Below are positions 51,769-64,000 of a DNA stretch of 64,000 nucleotides, piece by piece. A program made the position numbers and the translations under genes. Position 1 is the first letter of the stretch, and the number at the start of each line of letters is the position of its first letter. Origin of the DNA: Pleodorina starrii (taxonomy: Eukaryota > Chlorophyta > Chlorophyceae > Chlamydomonadales > Volvocaceae); contig BRXU01000004.1 of the NCBI GenBank assembly GCA_030267565.1, positions 2,114,501 through 2,178,500 on the forward strand. The letters run 5' to 3'. The notes under the pieces were generated by a model. That model saw only the letters and a list, made by a program, of their open reading frames with translations. It did not search any database and had not been told where the DNA came from.

Positions 51769-64000
<12,232 letters not shown>

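Overview
The window looks like nuclear DNA of a volvocine green alga (Chlamydomonas type). The signs are GC-rich, intron-rich genes, secreted or membrane proteins built from SRCR, Ser-Pro-Pro hydroxyproline-rich and REJ/PKD-like modules, 'GRRLLQ'-type motifs, three TTTTAGGG units, and a dense load of nested transposons. It is not bacterial; no rRNA, CRISPR array or operon is seen.

Two paralogous host genes, both on the minus strand, frame the window. The left gene (1-12990, both ends open) reads from right to left: an alpha-helical segment, a complete SRCR domain split over three exons, one 2.1-kb Ser-Pro-Pro exon with a Cys-rich tail, then the first REJ/PKD-like exons before leaving the window. 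The right gene (51769 to beyond 64000, 5' end open) shows the same Cys-rich and REJ exons, more REJ exons, a helical region, a PPSPPPP linker, one transmembrane helix and a stop. Shared exons and introns lie about 60.8 kb apart and are nearly identical, so this is a recent duplication. Introns of both genes are swollen by mobile elements, but every splice phase I could check still joins.

The most interesting system is a mobile element at about 15.9-31.0 kb. On the plus strand it carries one long ORF with a Gln-rich, Gly/Arg-rich and acidic N-terminus followed by a single-Tyr HUH (Rep-type) endonuclease. It is cut by two later insertions, a 7.7-kb LINE (TSD CGACTTAT) and a 3.1-kb pair of TIR elements (TSD GTAG). 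Removing both leaves one uninterrupted frame. Seven bases past its stop, a convergent minus-strand three-exon gene encodes an RPA70-like OB-fold protein with a zinc ribbon. No helicase is visible. This Rep plus RPA pair suggests a Helitron- or Replitron-like HUH transposon with its own single-strand-binding protein.

Other regions: 17.0-24.7 kb, a LINE (ORF1, APE/RT ORF2) itself broken by a 2-kb insertion; 31.2-35.7 kb, GC-rich repetitive DNA without genes; 35.7-42.5 kb, an intact Ty3/gypsy chromovirus with identical-length LTRs and TSD GTTGC, its Gag and Pol separated only by an in-frame TGA; 42.6-46.0 kb, a decayed LINE; 46.5-48.9 kb, copies of a palindromic repeat family (called R1 here) and a Gln/Lys/Gly-Arg-rich ORF; 49.4-49.8 kb, a probable tRNA-derived SINE. 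R1 occurs at four main sites (3.9-6.9, 9.8-11.0, 46.5-47.5, 57.8-58.2 kb); the first copy holds three nested TIR elements.
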